From contig JAGYVD010000004.1 of the NCBI GenBank assembly GCA_021209875.1, positions 2,232,001-2,296,000 of the forward strand: a stretch of 64,000 bases of DNA. The letters are read 5' to 3'. The notes under the pieces are model-generated. The model worked only from the letters and a program-made list of their open reading frames with translations. It ran no database searches and was not told the DNA's origin. The position numbers and the translations under genes were made by a program. Position 1 is the stretch's first letter. Every line of letters begins with the position of its first letter. The stretch is from Rosellinia necatrix. Taxonomy: Eukaryota; Ascomycota; Sordariomycetes; Xylariales; Xylariaceae. Shown one piece after another: positions 47,699 through 59,382 of the stretch.

Positions 47699-49953
47699 GG
47701 TTTCTGTTTTGCTTTGCGTGTAATGCGAATTGGAGACTGATCGATGACTACCAGCCGATGGGAGAAGATAATGGGGACCGAGGGGCCAACGGTGAATCTC
47801 GGTGAATCTCGATGCTTTTTCCTTGCCACTCTCCCTTTTTTTTTTTTTTCGCCTCTCGATCGGCTCCTCGTTCGAGCGCCTGCGCTTGCCAATGTAGTTG
47901 CGGACCCCTCTTCCTTGCAGGAGTGATGGTAGTGTAGTGTACAACACAATAGCTACGGTACTCGTGGTCGTACCACTAGTTGACGAGGCTGGGATGGATG
48001 GTCGAGGTGGCGGATGTCGAGAAGGTTGTCGAGATACCCCACGAATCACACGATGGTCGAATGGTAAATGGCCTACCGTATGCAAGAAGGCATCTAAAAT
48101 TTCGTCAAGCGGCCCACAGTACGGTACACAACTCTCAACAAGGCAGTGCTCTATTTGAGAGTACCTCATGTTGGTTGCACTATCAACTCTACAAGAGTAG
48201 GTTAGGTTCGGTACGTTGTACACTACCTACTTAGTACCTAGGTAGGTAGGGGGTAGTTTACTACCTAGATTAGATAGTTATAGTGCTGCTAATACCTACC
48301 TACCTTAAAGGCAGGAGGTATACATTAGATACGATACTAGCAGGTATGGTGCATCAAGCACAGTTGGCTTAGTTATGAGACGGTCTCGCTACCACCTACC
48401 GAAACTGCTTCCTAAGGTAGGTACTTACTTACTCGGTGTGGGGAAGGAGACAACTCTAGTGACTCCTTGCGACTGGAGGGAGTCTACTGGTACACCACCT
48501 ACATACCTACCCAAGTTACTACTTAGGTGTATGCACAAGTATTTATGGATAACTATAGCTAGTGTTAACAATCATGAACGGTACGGCTGGCCTCCTCGAC
48601 GCCTAACCTAGGAACCTATTGCAACATACATATCACACCGAGGTTGATCCTTGATTTCTGATTTCGAGCCCAAGGAATCCTAGTGATGGTGCGATCTGCC
48701 AAACGGCAATGGCACACGACGCATCTAGGCCTTAGCGCGCCCATGGCTGAGCACTTATCCGGTGGTTCAGTAATTAAGTGTGCGGTGCGGTGTAGAGTTC
48801 CGGGCTACGCGCCATTGGTTTTATGTTGCGGCACTGAACTCGGTTTGCTAGTCGATAAATAATGCTGCACGGGGCGTCGTCCCTGAGTGGGAGGGCAGGT
48901 GGGCAGGTGGGAGAGGAGATGACGCTCACGAAGGTGTAGTAGTAGTATCTGGGTAGCCTGTTCCGTATGACGCGGAGAACCGTCTAGATTGCTCGCATGT
49001 CCACAAGCATGCAGTAGAAGCCACACCGGGCCTCGACATCATGAGAACCACTGTACGCATATCCAAGGCGAACAAGCCTCGGGTATGTTGGGACCCTGGC
49101 CTTCCAGCGTCCTAGCCGTGACCGGCGTTCCGCTGCAAGTGGCTGTTTGATACAATAGGGTTCGGGGGAAAGGAGGATGTTGCTCTTGTTGTTCTTGTTC
49201 TTGTTCTTGTACATCTAGATAGCCCATCGTAAGTGTCTGACGATGCTAACCGCCCTTGCCGCCTGATATCGGCCGTGCGCAAGACCAACATGCCTCATGA
49301 TGAGACCCGAATAGTATAACAACGCACAGGGATCTCCGACGCGTGGGTGCCAGCAGAAGACCGAGATGACGAGGCAGAGGCTGGATGAATCCCTGCAGAA
49401 AGACATCGATGTTCTTGGTGGGGGTTTGAACGCCTGCTTAAGAAGTGCCAGTTTATGCAGAGGAGGCCCGGAGAGAGTCGGCTGTCTTCCTGGCCAACAG
49501 GTGCTCCAGAGCCGTGGTGAAGATGGTGTGCTGGCTGTGCTGGCAGCGGTGAACGGAAGCCTCACAGCAATTAAACAGTTTTCGGGTTAACTGGGTTAAT
49601 AAGCCGAGAATACGAAACCATTGCGTTCCATGTCGCTGTCCATAAACACTATTCTTGGCCAATCTCTGTTTAGTGTGTAGGGTATGTTGGGCGTGTCGCC
49701 CGGGTTTGTTGATGTTGGGTGCTTGTAAGGTTGCTGGTTGGGGCTCTGGCGCCAAAGGAGCATAGAGGGGCCTGCGGGGTTCTAACGGGCGGCAGAAGAC
49801 ACACAGAACGCATGAAAAGGGTAAAGTACCGTCGCGAGCGCGAGCACGAGCACGAGCGCAAGTGCGAGTACCATACCATGTGAATTGGCTACGACAACGA
49901 CATACATACATAGACACCTACATGCATACACACATACACACACACACACACAC

Positions 49954-50002
<49 letters not shown>

Positions 50003-52418
50003 TACATATACATATACACATACGCACATACACGCATATGTACAGTCGGTAAATACATGGGGATACGCAGGGTATGGCTAGACAGAGGTCGGTACTGTGC
50101 TGTACGAGTTCATAACGCATTAGTGCATAGGTACGTTATGTACTCGTATGCGCCTTGCACATTCCCGGTGAGGTTTACAAGTGACTTGGCGATGGGTACT
50201 TGTGAACGAATATTTCCCTTGGCAACTCGCAAAGTGCTAAGGTCACCGACCTGGGTTTCCAAAACAGGCCTGTAGTATACACTACCGGTGACGGTGCATC
50301 GAGCGTGGGAGCCCCGGGGCTTAGATAGGAATTTAGATCCATACCGGTCGTATTTCTGTTGCCTGTTCAGCTACCATCTTATTCGCAACGAAGGATCAGA
50401 CAGCAAATGACCCGGACAGCTAAACGAAACAACCTATACATGTGACGCAAGCGGCACATCCCACCTATGTACGCACCTAGCGCATCGAGCTGACGGTTGT
50501 GACAAGAATGGAGATTGGCCCGCGCTGGCATTCGCCGGGTGGGATCGGTGGGATCGGTGGGCCGGGGTACATATCAAATGTATCGGGCTAGTATTTGAAC
50601 ATTCAGATCAAATTGGAGGGTACGGAGTACATGTAGGAATGTAGGGTGTTTGCACTGAGGTAGCGCCCAGGTGGATAGGTAGAATGAGGGCCATATCGCC
50701 GGCCGGCGCTTTGTACAACATATCACCCGTAGCGTAAATTATACCATGTATATACTATGGTTGTTCTGCTACACTACATAGCACTACTGGCGGTGCACGT
50801 AGTAGTTAACATTAGTTAGTTACATATGTACATAGTCGGGAATTCTTAGTTGGGCAAGGGCTAGGTTGAAGCCGCAAAACAAGGTTGCAGATTCAGTACA
50901 GTGTAATTATCGTATAATATACTATGGTATGAGAGCATTGACACAAGAATAACAACGAACAATAAACACGTGCAAAAGTCGCCGGCCCCACCTTACCTTG
51001 AGGCCCCTTGACTAGGAAAGAGAAGAGAAAAAACGAAACAGTGGGTATGCTAGGACTTAGTTTGTTAATGTGGCCCTTGTGAGTAATATTCTGGAAAAGA
51101 CCAGGGAGCTGGCTGGTGTAGTGTATTTGAATAGGTTAAAAAAATATAAAAATTCTAATAGGTCGCAGGTAGAGAGAGACTAGGTAATGAGGTGGAGGGG
51201 TGTGGATAGGCTAGCCTAAGGTGTTCATAGCATGCATGGGTGTTACACTACTGTGTTAACCTAGGTGGTAGTGACTGGTACATAACGCAATTAGCACCCA
51301 AAGGGCTGGAGATTTCATACACGCATTTAACTTGAATTGATTGTCTTCCACCTTTACAGTATATAATATACTATGGTATTAAGAGCACCCAATTTTTATT
51401 ATTATTTTTTTTTTTTTTTTAACTTAGAACTACTAGTACTTATATTGCACTACCTACTTGCACATAGCAACTCCTTGTCAAGAGTACATGTTCTAGACAC
51501 TAACGCAAACAAAACCCATCCCTGATGCCCCATACATATTCGCATCTACAGTAGCGTATACAGGGCATCCCTACTTTACCTTGGCACTCTGGGGACTGGG
51601 TCTACATTCGCATGGTAATCTGTTGTGTGCCCTGTCCCCGGTTCTCCATCTCCACTTTTGTAGGGCCCGAAGCTAAATTTTAGTGTAGTGTAATGCCTAC
51701 CATATGCCTATAAGGTAAGAGAAGGTAAAGTACCTAAGCACACTTGCTATCAACTAGGCAGTATACTCCTTACAAGGGCGGGCGTGCATTATCTAGTAGG
51801 TACCTAGGTACCAACAGAAACCGGGGTCACTTAGTATGTACCTCGCATACCTCGCCTCATGATGACCGGGATCTATATGAGGTACCGAGGCACATATTAA
51901 CGTACAAAGTAGTTAGACTATATTTCCTGATATCAGAATGTCCACCATCGTTAACCTGATCGGCATCACCACATGAGGCGGCTTATGCGTGCATGGAAAT
52001 AGGGTAGTTCTAAGCCATAATGCTAAATAGGTAGGCTACTGCGTAGTCAATGGCGACTTGTCACGCGCTAATATATGAGGCAAGATTTTTGTCGGTTAGG
52101 TCGTAGTCGACGCCATCAGAAAAGATGGCCATTGCACAAATTTAGGTCACAAGGCTAGAAGTGGAAGGGCTTTCTATTGGAAGAGCTTTCTTAATTTTTT
52201 TTTCGTTCCTTTACCTAGAGCACAGCTGGTATGCTCCATAGCAATACCATGCCTTACTCAGTAGGCTGTTTTCTAATTATTTTACTGTTTTTTGGTTTAG
52301 ATTGCTGCCTTGGATATCCAAAGGCTGGAGCTGTCATGGGCAATAGCAGGATGGCGACACGCCATTATATCCGAGACTGCAGTGCCAGCGGTGGCTCCGG
52401 AATTCTGGGCTCGTCTCC
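47699..52418. other. Long gene-poor stretch
   Basis: No supported gene in 4.7 kb. A dense TACCTA/TAGGTA cluster lies at 48215-48310 and again near 48415-48520. A CACATA microsatellite is at 49920-50040. From about 50,700 to 52,200 the DNA is AT-rich with a T14 tract near 51406-51420. Confidence 0.5.
49920..50040. repeat. (CA)n/(CATACA)n microsatellite
   Basis: Long run of ACACAC followed by TACACA hexamers; open frames on both strands across it are repeat by-products. Confidence 0.92.
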
Positions 52419-53489
52419 CTAGTCCTCGCTCTCAGCATCCTCCTCGGTGTCTTCATCGTCTGTAGTGGGAGGCTCCCAGGCTTCCTCTAACTTCCACCCT
52501 TTCCCACTACGATACGTAGTGCCCAATAATTGTGATGTCGTCGTGTGATAGTGGTCCAGTTCCGGATCTGTATCCGCCTTGCTTGGTAAGTCGTAGAGTC
52601 CCATCCCAAAAAATATTTCTCCCTCTTCCTCTTCAATTTCCGGATCCTCAAGGGGTTGATATGGTATCGACTCTTCTGACGGTACAGATTGCGGCTGTTG
52701 TACCCCGTGACATTCGTCTGGAGTTGGGGGTGCTGTACAAGACTGGAATCCCTGGGGCGAATAGGAATGCCAGTCAAAAGGTGCCTGGCTGGTGTATGTT
52801 GGGAATGGACCCACAGGGTCGGGACTGCCGCTTGGATTGAAGTAATTTGGCTCCCCTTGAGGCGCTGGGACCCATGGATCAGATAGTACGTATGTCGGCA
52901 TGATGGGAGGCTGGACTTCTGGGCCGCAAGGCAATAATAACGGGGAGAAGCTAGATACTGGCGATGTATGCCCTGAATAGACTGCCGGCGTTGGTGGTAG
53001 GTTCTGGTATCCGTTGAAACAATCTTTTAGATGGTATGGTGCAGGCATAGCAGCCGCAAACTGGCTGAGGTCGGTTTGGGGCATTGGCACGTGCATTTGT
53101 TGTGCATCTGGAAGATGAGAGCTCGGATGCCAACTAACAGGACGGCTACTCCGCTTAACCTGCCCTTCATGTCCCGTATAATACAATGCATCTTGCATCT
53201 GTTGCAATATGGCCTGATCCAGAGCTTGCTGGCGCCGCCGAGCCATGTTGCCGTCGTTTATTAATGTCCTGCGTCGAGCTGTCCTAGTTTGTGGACTGTT
53301 GTTTGCACTACTGGGCTTCACTACCCGCATGGCGCTCGGTGTCCTTTGTCCATTGGGATGACGGGACACCCTCCGAGATAGTTCCGGGCAAGGTAGCTGT
53401 TGTGTTGAAGAGTCGTCTAATATTGCGTGGTTTGTATATGTGGGAGGTGTGAGTTGTGGTACGTGTATGCCAAAGGCTGAAGGCATCAT
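52419..53489 (-). CDS. Disordered fungal protein with acidic C-terminus
   Basis: Function not recognised. The first ATG, at 53489, is in good context (CAAAATG) and gives 356 residues in one exon. The N-terminal third is basic, with ARRRQQALDQAILQQMQDAL predicted as an amphipathic helix, followed by SSRPVSWHPSSH, probably the conserved core. The middle is Pro/Ser/Tyr-rich. The C-terminus holds acidic patches (DPEIEEEEGEIFFGMGLYDLP) and ends in Asp/Glu/Thr-rich residues. No signal peptide or membrane segment. The overall look (basic helix plus acidic aromatic patches) would suit a nuclear adaptor, but this is only a guess. An alternative upstream frame just before the ATG could hide a further exon. 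Confidence 0.72.
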   Translation of the reverse strand: MMPSAFGIHVPQLTPPTYTNHAILDDSSTQQLPCPELSRRVSRHPNGQRTPSAMRVVKPSSANNSPQTRTARRRTLINDGNMARRRQQALDQAILQQMQDALYYTGHEGQVKRSSRPVSWHPSSHLPDAQQMHVPMPQTDLSQFAAAMPAPYHLKDCFNGYQNLPPTPAVYSGHTSPVSSFSPLLLPCGPEVQPPIMPTYVLSDPWVPAPQGEPNYFNPSGSPDPVGPFPTYTSQAPFDWHSYSPQGFQSCTAPPTPDECHGVQQPQSVPSEESIPYQPLEDPEIEEEEGEIFFGMGLYDLPSKADTDPELDHYHTTTSQLLGTTYRSGKGWKLEEAWEPPTTDDEDTEEDAESED

Positions 53490-56400
53490 TTTGCTAGAAG
53501 TAAAGCCGTGGGCGACTGATCTTGGCAATAATAGAATCCAAGTCTTGAATATTGTAGGTGGTGTCGACGATGTCTAAAAAAGATGCAGAGCTGAGGCAAG
53601 AGGCCCCTGGGAGGGTAGGTAGGGCGGGTAGTTATATCGAAGATGGAAAACAGAACCCCCCAGACTAGTCAGCCGAAGAATGCTGCATGTTTGATATCAA
53701 GGGGTTTAACTATAAAGAATACACTAGATGGGTCCCGGGGTAAAGCTGCTAATTGTCAAGCGACTTCAAGGCGGATTATATTAGGGTGGTAGGGCCGAGA
53801 AGCAACACGCTTTTCGAGACATTGGCCGCTTTGGCATGTGTATGCAAGTGAGCGTGTGCTCATGTGTCCGCATCGCCTGTACATAACAGTATGACGGTTC
53901 GTCGGGACATTTCTTTCTGCGTCATGGTTCTAGCAGGGATCTGATAAGATTGGTACTGAGCAGGCTTGAAGGAGACGTTCCTTCATTGTGTCCATCACCT
54001 ATGGCCCACGGCCCACGGTCCACGACCCATGGCCGGGGACGGGCGGATTTGGCGATGGTAGCGTTGGTGTAGTGGGTTAGACTAGGGGAGGTTGCAAAAA
54101 GACCTTCAACTTGAAGGCTCGCATTCAAGGTTTGCTCTGTCCGGAGGATGTGCAGCACCACGCTAGTCTCTAGTTGATGAAAGGAACGAGTTTGGAACAA
54201 GTCGGCAGGACAAAGGGATTCCCTGTTGGTGGGGTCCCTGGCCCCCAAGACCTTGCCATCCAAATAACTGCCATTGTATATAGCAAAAGGCTCAAACAGG
54301 CGTAGCGTATTAGACGCTAATACTACTACTACTACTACTAGTAGTAGAGGTACACATACTACGTAGACATACTACGTACATGCATACACATACAGACACA
54401 TACCGTACATACCGTACATACCTACATACATACCGTAGTACGTCGGTACCTAAGCACATAAGAATAGTGGGGGGCTTGAAGGGGAGGGTAGGGGTTGAAG
54501 AAGATGGGTCGTCACTACAGTACATATTTGTGGTGCAGCATACCGCGATGTACACTACTACACTAATACCTACGGTATGCACAAGTATGGCGGTACAGTG
54601 GAAGTGGGATGGTGACAACAGAACGGGGGGGTGTGCCCATCTGAGCAAGTGGCAGACTACTGCAAGAACACGCGTGCCTGCTCACTTGGCTCATGGTCCG
54701 TGTCGACTCAGTCCAGGCAAAGATCAAGGGGGGCGTGGTATGAGACGCCGGGGCGTGCGGGTCGCGACTCAGGCGGCCATCACTTGCCGTTCTTTTGCCA
54801 AAAATATAAGGAGCCACCGCACTACATATTTCGGTAACGCTAGGGACGCTTCTAACCCGAGGACGGTTCCATCACAAAGGTAACCCTGGCCACGCCCATT
54901 TGACTGGTTGCAGGGCATGCCAAGCCGTCGTGAAAGAGCTTCGTCGTGGAGGTACCCTGCGCCGCGGCGGAGGAACAGCCCTGTTACCGTCGATGGCACC
55001 GCAGATGCGTACCATACATTATCAAGAAGCCGTTCGGCCTTCCTGTGCTCGAACCGGGGCGTCTTTATGCTGAATACTTTCGACGGCGATCTCAACCATA
55101 TTCAGGATATGTCTACACTACATATTGAATGCTGAGTCGGACGGCTAAAGAGGCCAGACGCGGATGCCTTATTTTGTCTGTAGTGTCGCAGCCACCTTCC
55201 CAGGGGGGCTTGCGTGTGTGTCCGCGAGGGAAACGAGGTCAGTAGTTACCCGGGTATTGTACGGCATGACAAGGTAGTATTACTACAAGTATGTAGTGAT
55301 TGTACCTATGTATACAGGGTAGAAAGATACTATAGTACATACACTACATAGTATTGACTAGCATAAGGGGTTCTGGGGTACAGTTGGGTAAAAAAAAAAA
55401 AAAAAAAAGGGCATGTTTGCACAGCCCGATTTTCGTTATAGTTGGTACATCGTCCTTATAAGCACCGAGCCAGGCGAATTACAGGAGGACGTCAATGGAT
55501 TTCCAGGGCTAGAGGGCCACCATCAGCGACGCTTGCAAGGGCGAGGGCAAATGACTTGATTTTGGTGGAATGGAACACGAATAAGGCGCGAATAAGGTAC
55601 GTACATACAGGGGCATGGAAACTGTGCCGAGATGACTTCCTGCTGGCCTGCCTGGTCCATAATAGACACTCACAACATGCATGGAAATGGATAGGCATTA
55701 CTAGCCGATAACTAACGTCAAACTTGAAATAGGACGGCAAGTGTGCAGAGGGACCAACCACCTACCGGTGCACCATCAACACCACTAATTAATACCGAGT
55801 GGGTGCTTCATCTTGAGTCCCAAACGGAGCTGTGTGCGACGTAAAGTATTTTCTAGTCGATGGGCTACTTCAAGTAACTACATAGGTTGACACTATGTTT
55901 GGTAGGGTGTCTCCCACCTATACTAGACCGAAGTTTGGCCTCTTAGTCATGCTGGACTGGCTTTCTTTCTTTCTTTGGTATTTACTGCTTGCGAGACCTC
56001 GCTCTTGCTTGTCTCAGCTTACATGCACCCACCTAGGACACATGTTTGTGTCCGCGCCTGTTTAAGACGCCCTATTAACTGAAAACCGCCCACTAGCTAC
56101 ATAAATAATACGTACCGATCCCAATCCAACGAGATCGAGCGATGGGGAATTCATTATTACATACATACAAGTAGACAATTTGCTCGTGAGTGGCGCAGAT
56201 TAGGCGCCACTCCTGATGCCGTGGAGCCAGTGGGTTGCTGTGGTAGGCAATCAGGAGTGGTGAATAGGCAGCAACGGGGTATGAACCGGCTTTGTTCAAA
56301 GGGCGAATGCCCACATCACAAGAGGTGATCTTCTGTACGGGTGGGTTGTCAACCCTCGGCGGGTTGGGATGTAGCAGTGTGTGTTAGGAGCGTCTAATAA

Positions 56401-59070
56401 GAGTGTATAACAGGAACCCGTATCAGGTACCATTCGACATTAGCGGTGGCGGAGGAAGAAGGGGGAGGAAGTGGTCCGACCTATAGTGTACATACTCCAT
56501 ACGATCGGGCTTCTTGAAACGATCTGAGAATCCCAGGGACAGCGGTAGGTTTGGTATGGTTTGATTGGCTCCTTACATAACAGGAGAACGACAAACAAGG
56601 ACCCAAGTAAGCCGTCCAGTACCACACGAGCCAATACGTACTCAGCGTTCCAGGCTTCCCGGCTGGGTGTTGCGATGAAACCTGTGCCACTTTTGGTGGC
56701 GGCTAGAGACAAGAGGGTAGGTAGTATCTAGTTAATACACTAGATGGTCGGCTTTAGCGAAGAAGCGCACACGGTAGCCTGTCGATCGGATGGGATGGGA
56801 CTGGGCTAACCATGACCCTATAGGCACATCATAGAGGGATGTTGCGGAGTATCAGCCCTTGGATGCGGAAGAGGCGCCACAGCCGGCCCTATCGTGTCTA
56901 CCCTGGGCCCAATATGCTGTCAAGTGAACAGCGCTGCTATGGATGTACCATGTAGTGTACATACATACCTACTTGTACATCATACACGGAACCTCAACCC
57001 CCACTCGATTAGAGTTACATGGTGAATTCGTTCCAGCCGAAGCTGAGCATCAGACTACCTCCAGGGATCAGTGTCAGCGCATCCAAAGTGCATACACTAG
57101 GTATGTTCGGTACACGCGACGACACCATCCAGCACACATTATTCTAGAGGCTCCGAATTCTACTACAGTGTCTTTGCGTGCTCGTCATACTTTGGCCATA
57201 AATCGCGGGAGGTCGAAACCTGTTTGACCGTGCAGAGACTATGTGTATGAGCCGAAATGCGTCTCTCTACATGAGTTGCCAACGGACAGCGGTCAAACCT
57301 AAACATCACCGTATCACCATATCATCATCGAGACGACTCCTTTACCCCTATGGGGATCTTAGAATGTATACGGTATAAATGTCAACGAGCTGGAAATCAT
57401 CTAGGGAGAGAATCGATATAGTGTAGGTATATTGCTGCTAATATAGACGCGGTGATAATGATTCATCCCGTATTTCGTCCGCGGTTACCAAGTGTGCGAA
57501 GGGTTTCTACTGATAATGTGATTCTGGATCAATACTTAGTATTTAGCGTGCTAGGGTAGGTTAGACATGTACCCCTGGACAACTATCTACAAGTATTTTC
57601 CCATGTACCGTAGCTAGGTAGTATACAGAGAGCCTGAGGGCTCACTCGCCACTTTGCGTTCAGCCAGTCCACTTGTAGGTAATGCAAGTGTACACCGGGC
57701 TACCACACACTATCGGAGCCACTTGCCAAAGCTGATCCCAATTGTCTGTGTAGACTGGGGTCCGTGCCTGCGTACACTACACTATTACAAGTACCCACTT
57801 AAAGTCAGCGGCTGGCCCAGGTACTACAGTAGTGCACTGGTAGAGCCTCTGGCCTCTCGCCTCTGGCCAACCAACCGCTGATTCATGCGCTTGAAACCAT
57901 TTAAGTTTTAAGCCGTTAGCCCAGAGTCGTCCGCCCAGGCCGCATGCAGTCTAGGGTTCGGAGGCTATACACGGGATAGGACACCAAGTAGTGCACACTA
58001 CTTGCTAATCACTAGACACGGTGACCATCTCCAAGACACAACGAACGGATACCCCTTATGGGGTCTCTGCGCGATGACGATTCGATATCTGCGTGTACAG
58101 TGCTGTATCCTCCGTCCCCCCCCTTTCCTAACCCGGCCAAGTTCTTACATGCCGACCAAATGTATGCCATGTACTGTAGTAGTGTACACTCCAGACGCCT
58201 ACCAAGCATGTGTGTTTAGATGTATGTATGTACAAGTATGGATGTATGCATGTATAATAGTGGTGCAGCATAGTCGTGTGCTTTTGGCACAGTAGCTAAG
58301 TAGGTAGTTAAGTAGTTACCCCATGTCGACCCAATAACCTTTGTGGAGAAGCTTTCATTTTTTCCATAATCCATTTCGCTCTCTGGGCATCCGTCCGTGG
58401 CTTTTTCATACGACCAACACTCCTGCTGCAGGTCAGACAGGCTGCAGACGGATGCGAACCTGTCCTTTGCCCCGGCCCTGCATTCAACGGCAACCTACCG
58501 TGGTTCCGAGGATGGAAAAGGTACGAGTTATTAAAAGCGTCACAGCTGACCTCTCACATGTCCATTCATGTTTTCGCCTGAGGCATCGGGCACCACACCG
58601 GGAGTGTGCTGTGCGCGTCCCGGTACCCTCCCCTCCCTGCGAGCTCACTTCGGTGAATAGTGGCTGGGAGTACTCGGGGTTCAATATCACAGCCTCATAA
58701 TCCGTGGCATTTGGCTTTCGCCCAAGTAAGCCAAGCCAAGCTACAGCACCACGACTCTACGTCGCAGCTGTCCCGTCCACATTACCGCCATCCGTATTCA
58801 ATCTCCGGGATCCTCGTGGGCGCAGCTGAACTAGTGGGTGTTGGTAAGGGATATCACAAAAGTCATGCTGACAGGCCAGAAGTTGTTGACGTGTCTCTCG
58901 CTGTCTCCCTCTCTCTCACGACATAGGGGACAGTATAATCCGTCGGTCGGTGTATCCCCTGGACTACCGAGGCACTAAGCACACGGTGGCATACGGTATC
59001 CATAGCACTACCCCTGACCCTCTGGCGCAAGCGGAATGTGATGTATTATTGCCCAGGTTCGCCCAGGGAG
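53490..59070. other. Long gene-poor stretch
   Basis: No supported gene in 5.6 kb. It contains an ACT triplet run with its inverted copy at 54321-54350, TACATACC-type repeats at 54350-54440 and an A18 tract near 55390. Short open frames show no domains. Confidence 0.5.
54321..54350. repeat. ACT triplet run with inverted end
   Basis: ACTACTACTACT is followed by AGTAGTAG, giving a short hairpin-forming palindrome. Confidence 0.8.
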
Positions 59071-59382
59071 TTACACCGCCACCACTCTCTGTTGCAACGT
59101 TTTGTTGATCAGGATTCGGCATTTACTAGGCTCGCCAGCTGTGCATTTATCTCTCCAGACTGTTCTTTCAAATGTAAAATCGGTCGGCAAAAATGAGGCC
59201 GTTCGTGTGATGCACTTGTGTTGTCGTAAGGTTTCGGTTACAATAGCTTCAAGGAATGTATGTGCATCTGCAGTTTGCGCCTGGCAGCACTGGTAAATGC
59301 CGCCTCCATCCCGATTGGCTATGCGCGTATCTTGCGTGTACAGCTCACAGGTGCCCGACTTTGGCACCAGATCGAAGATTGA
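59071..59382 (-). CDS. Possible terminal exon of a cysteine-rich protein
   Basis: An open frame with no ATG at its head, starting just after an in-frame stop. It holds six cysteines in a protein-like setting: SGTCELY, IYQCCQAQ, RQHKC, WRDKC and PSKC, with NKTLQ near the end. It could be the last exon of a secreted protein. Just upstream, a GTAAGT donor (59533) and a CCACTGTAG acceptor (59471) bound a 63-nt intron-like interval. The upstream pieces do not join in frame to this exon, and no signal peptide was found. No family recognised. It may be a decayed gene. Confidence 0.3.
   Translation of the reverse strand, partial: SIFDLVPKSGTCELYTQDTRIANRDGGGIYQCCQAQTADAHTFLEAIVTETLRQHKCITRTASFLPTDFTFERTVWRDKCTAGEPSKCRILINKTLQQRVVAV

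Noticed and set aside
48200..48310. CRISPR-like regular repeats
   Set aside because: The motifs are short, irregular TAGGTA microsatellite copies without spacers; this is a eukaryotic genome.
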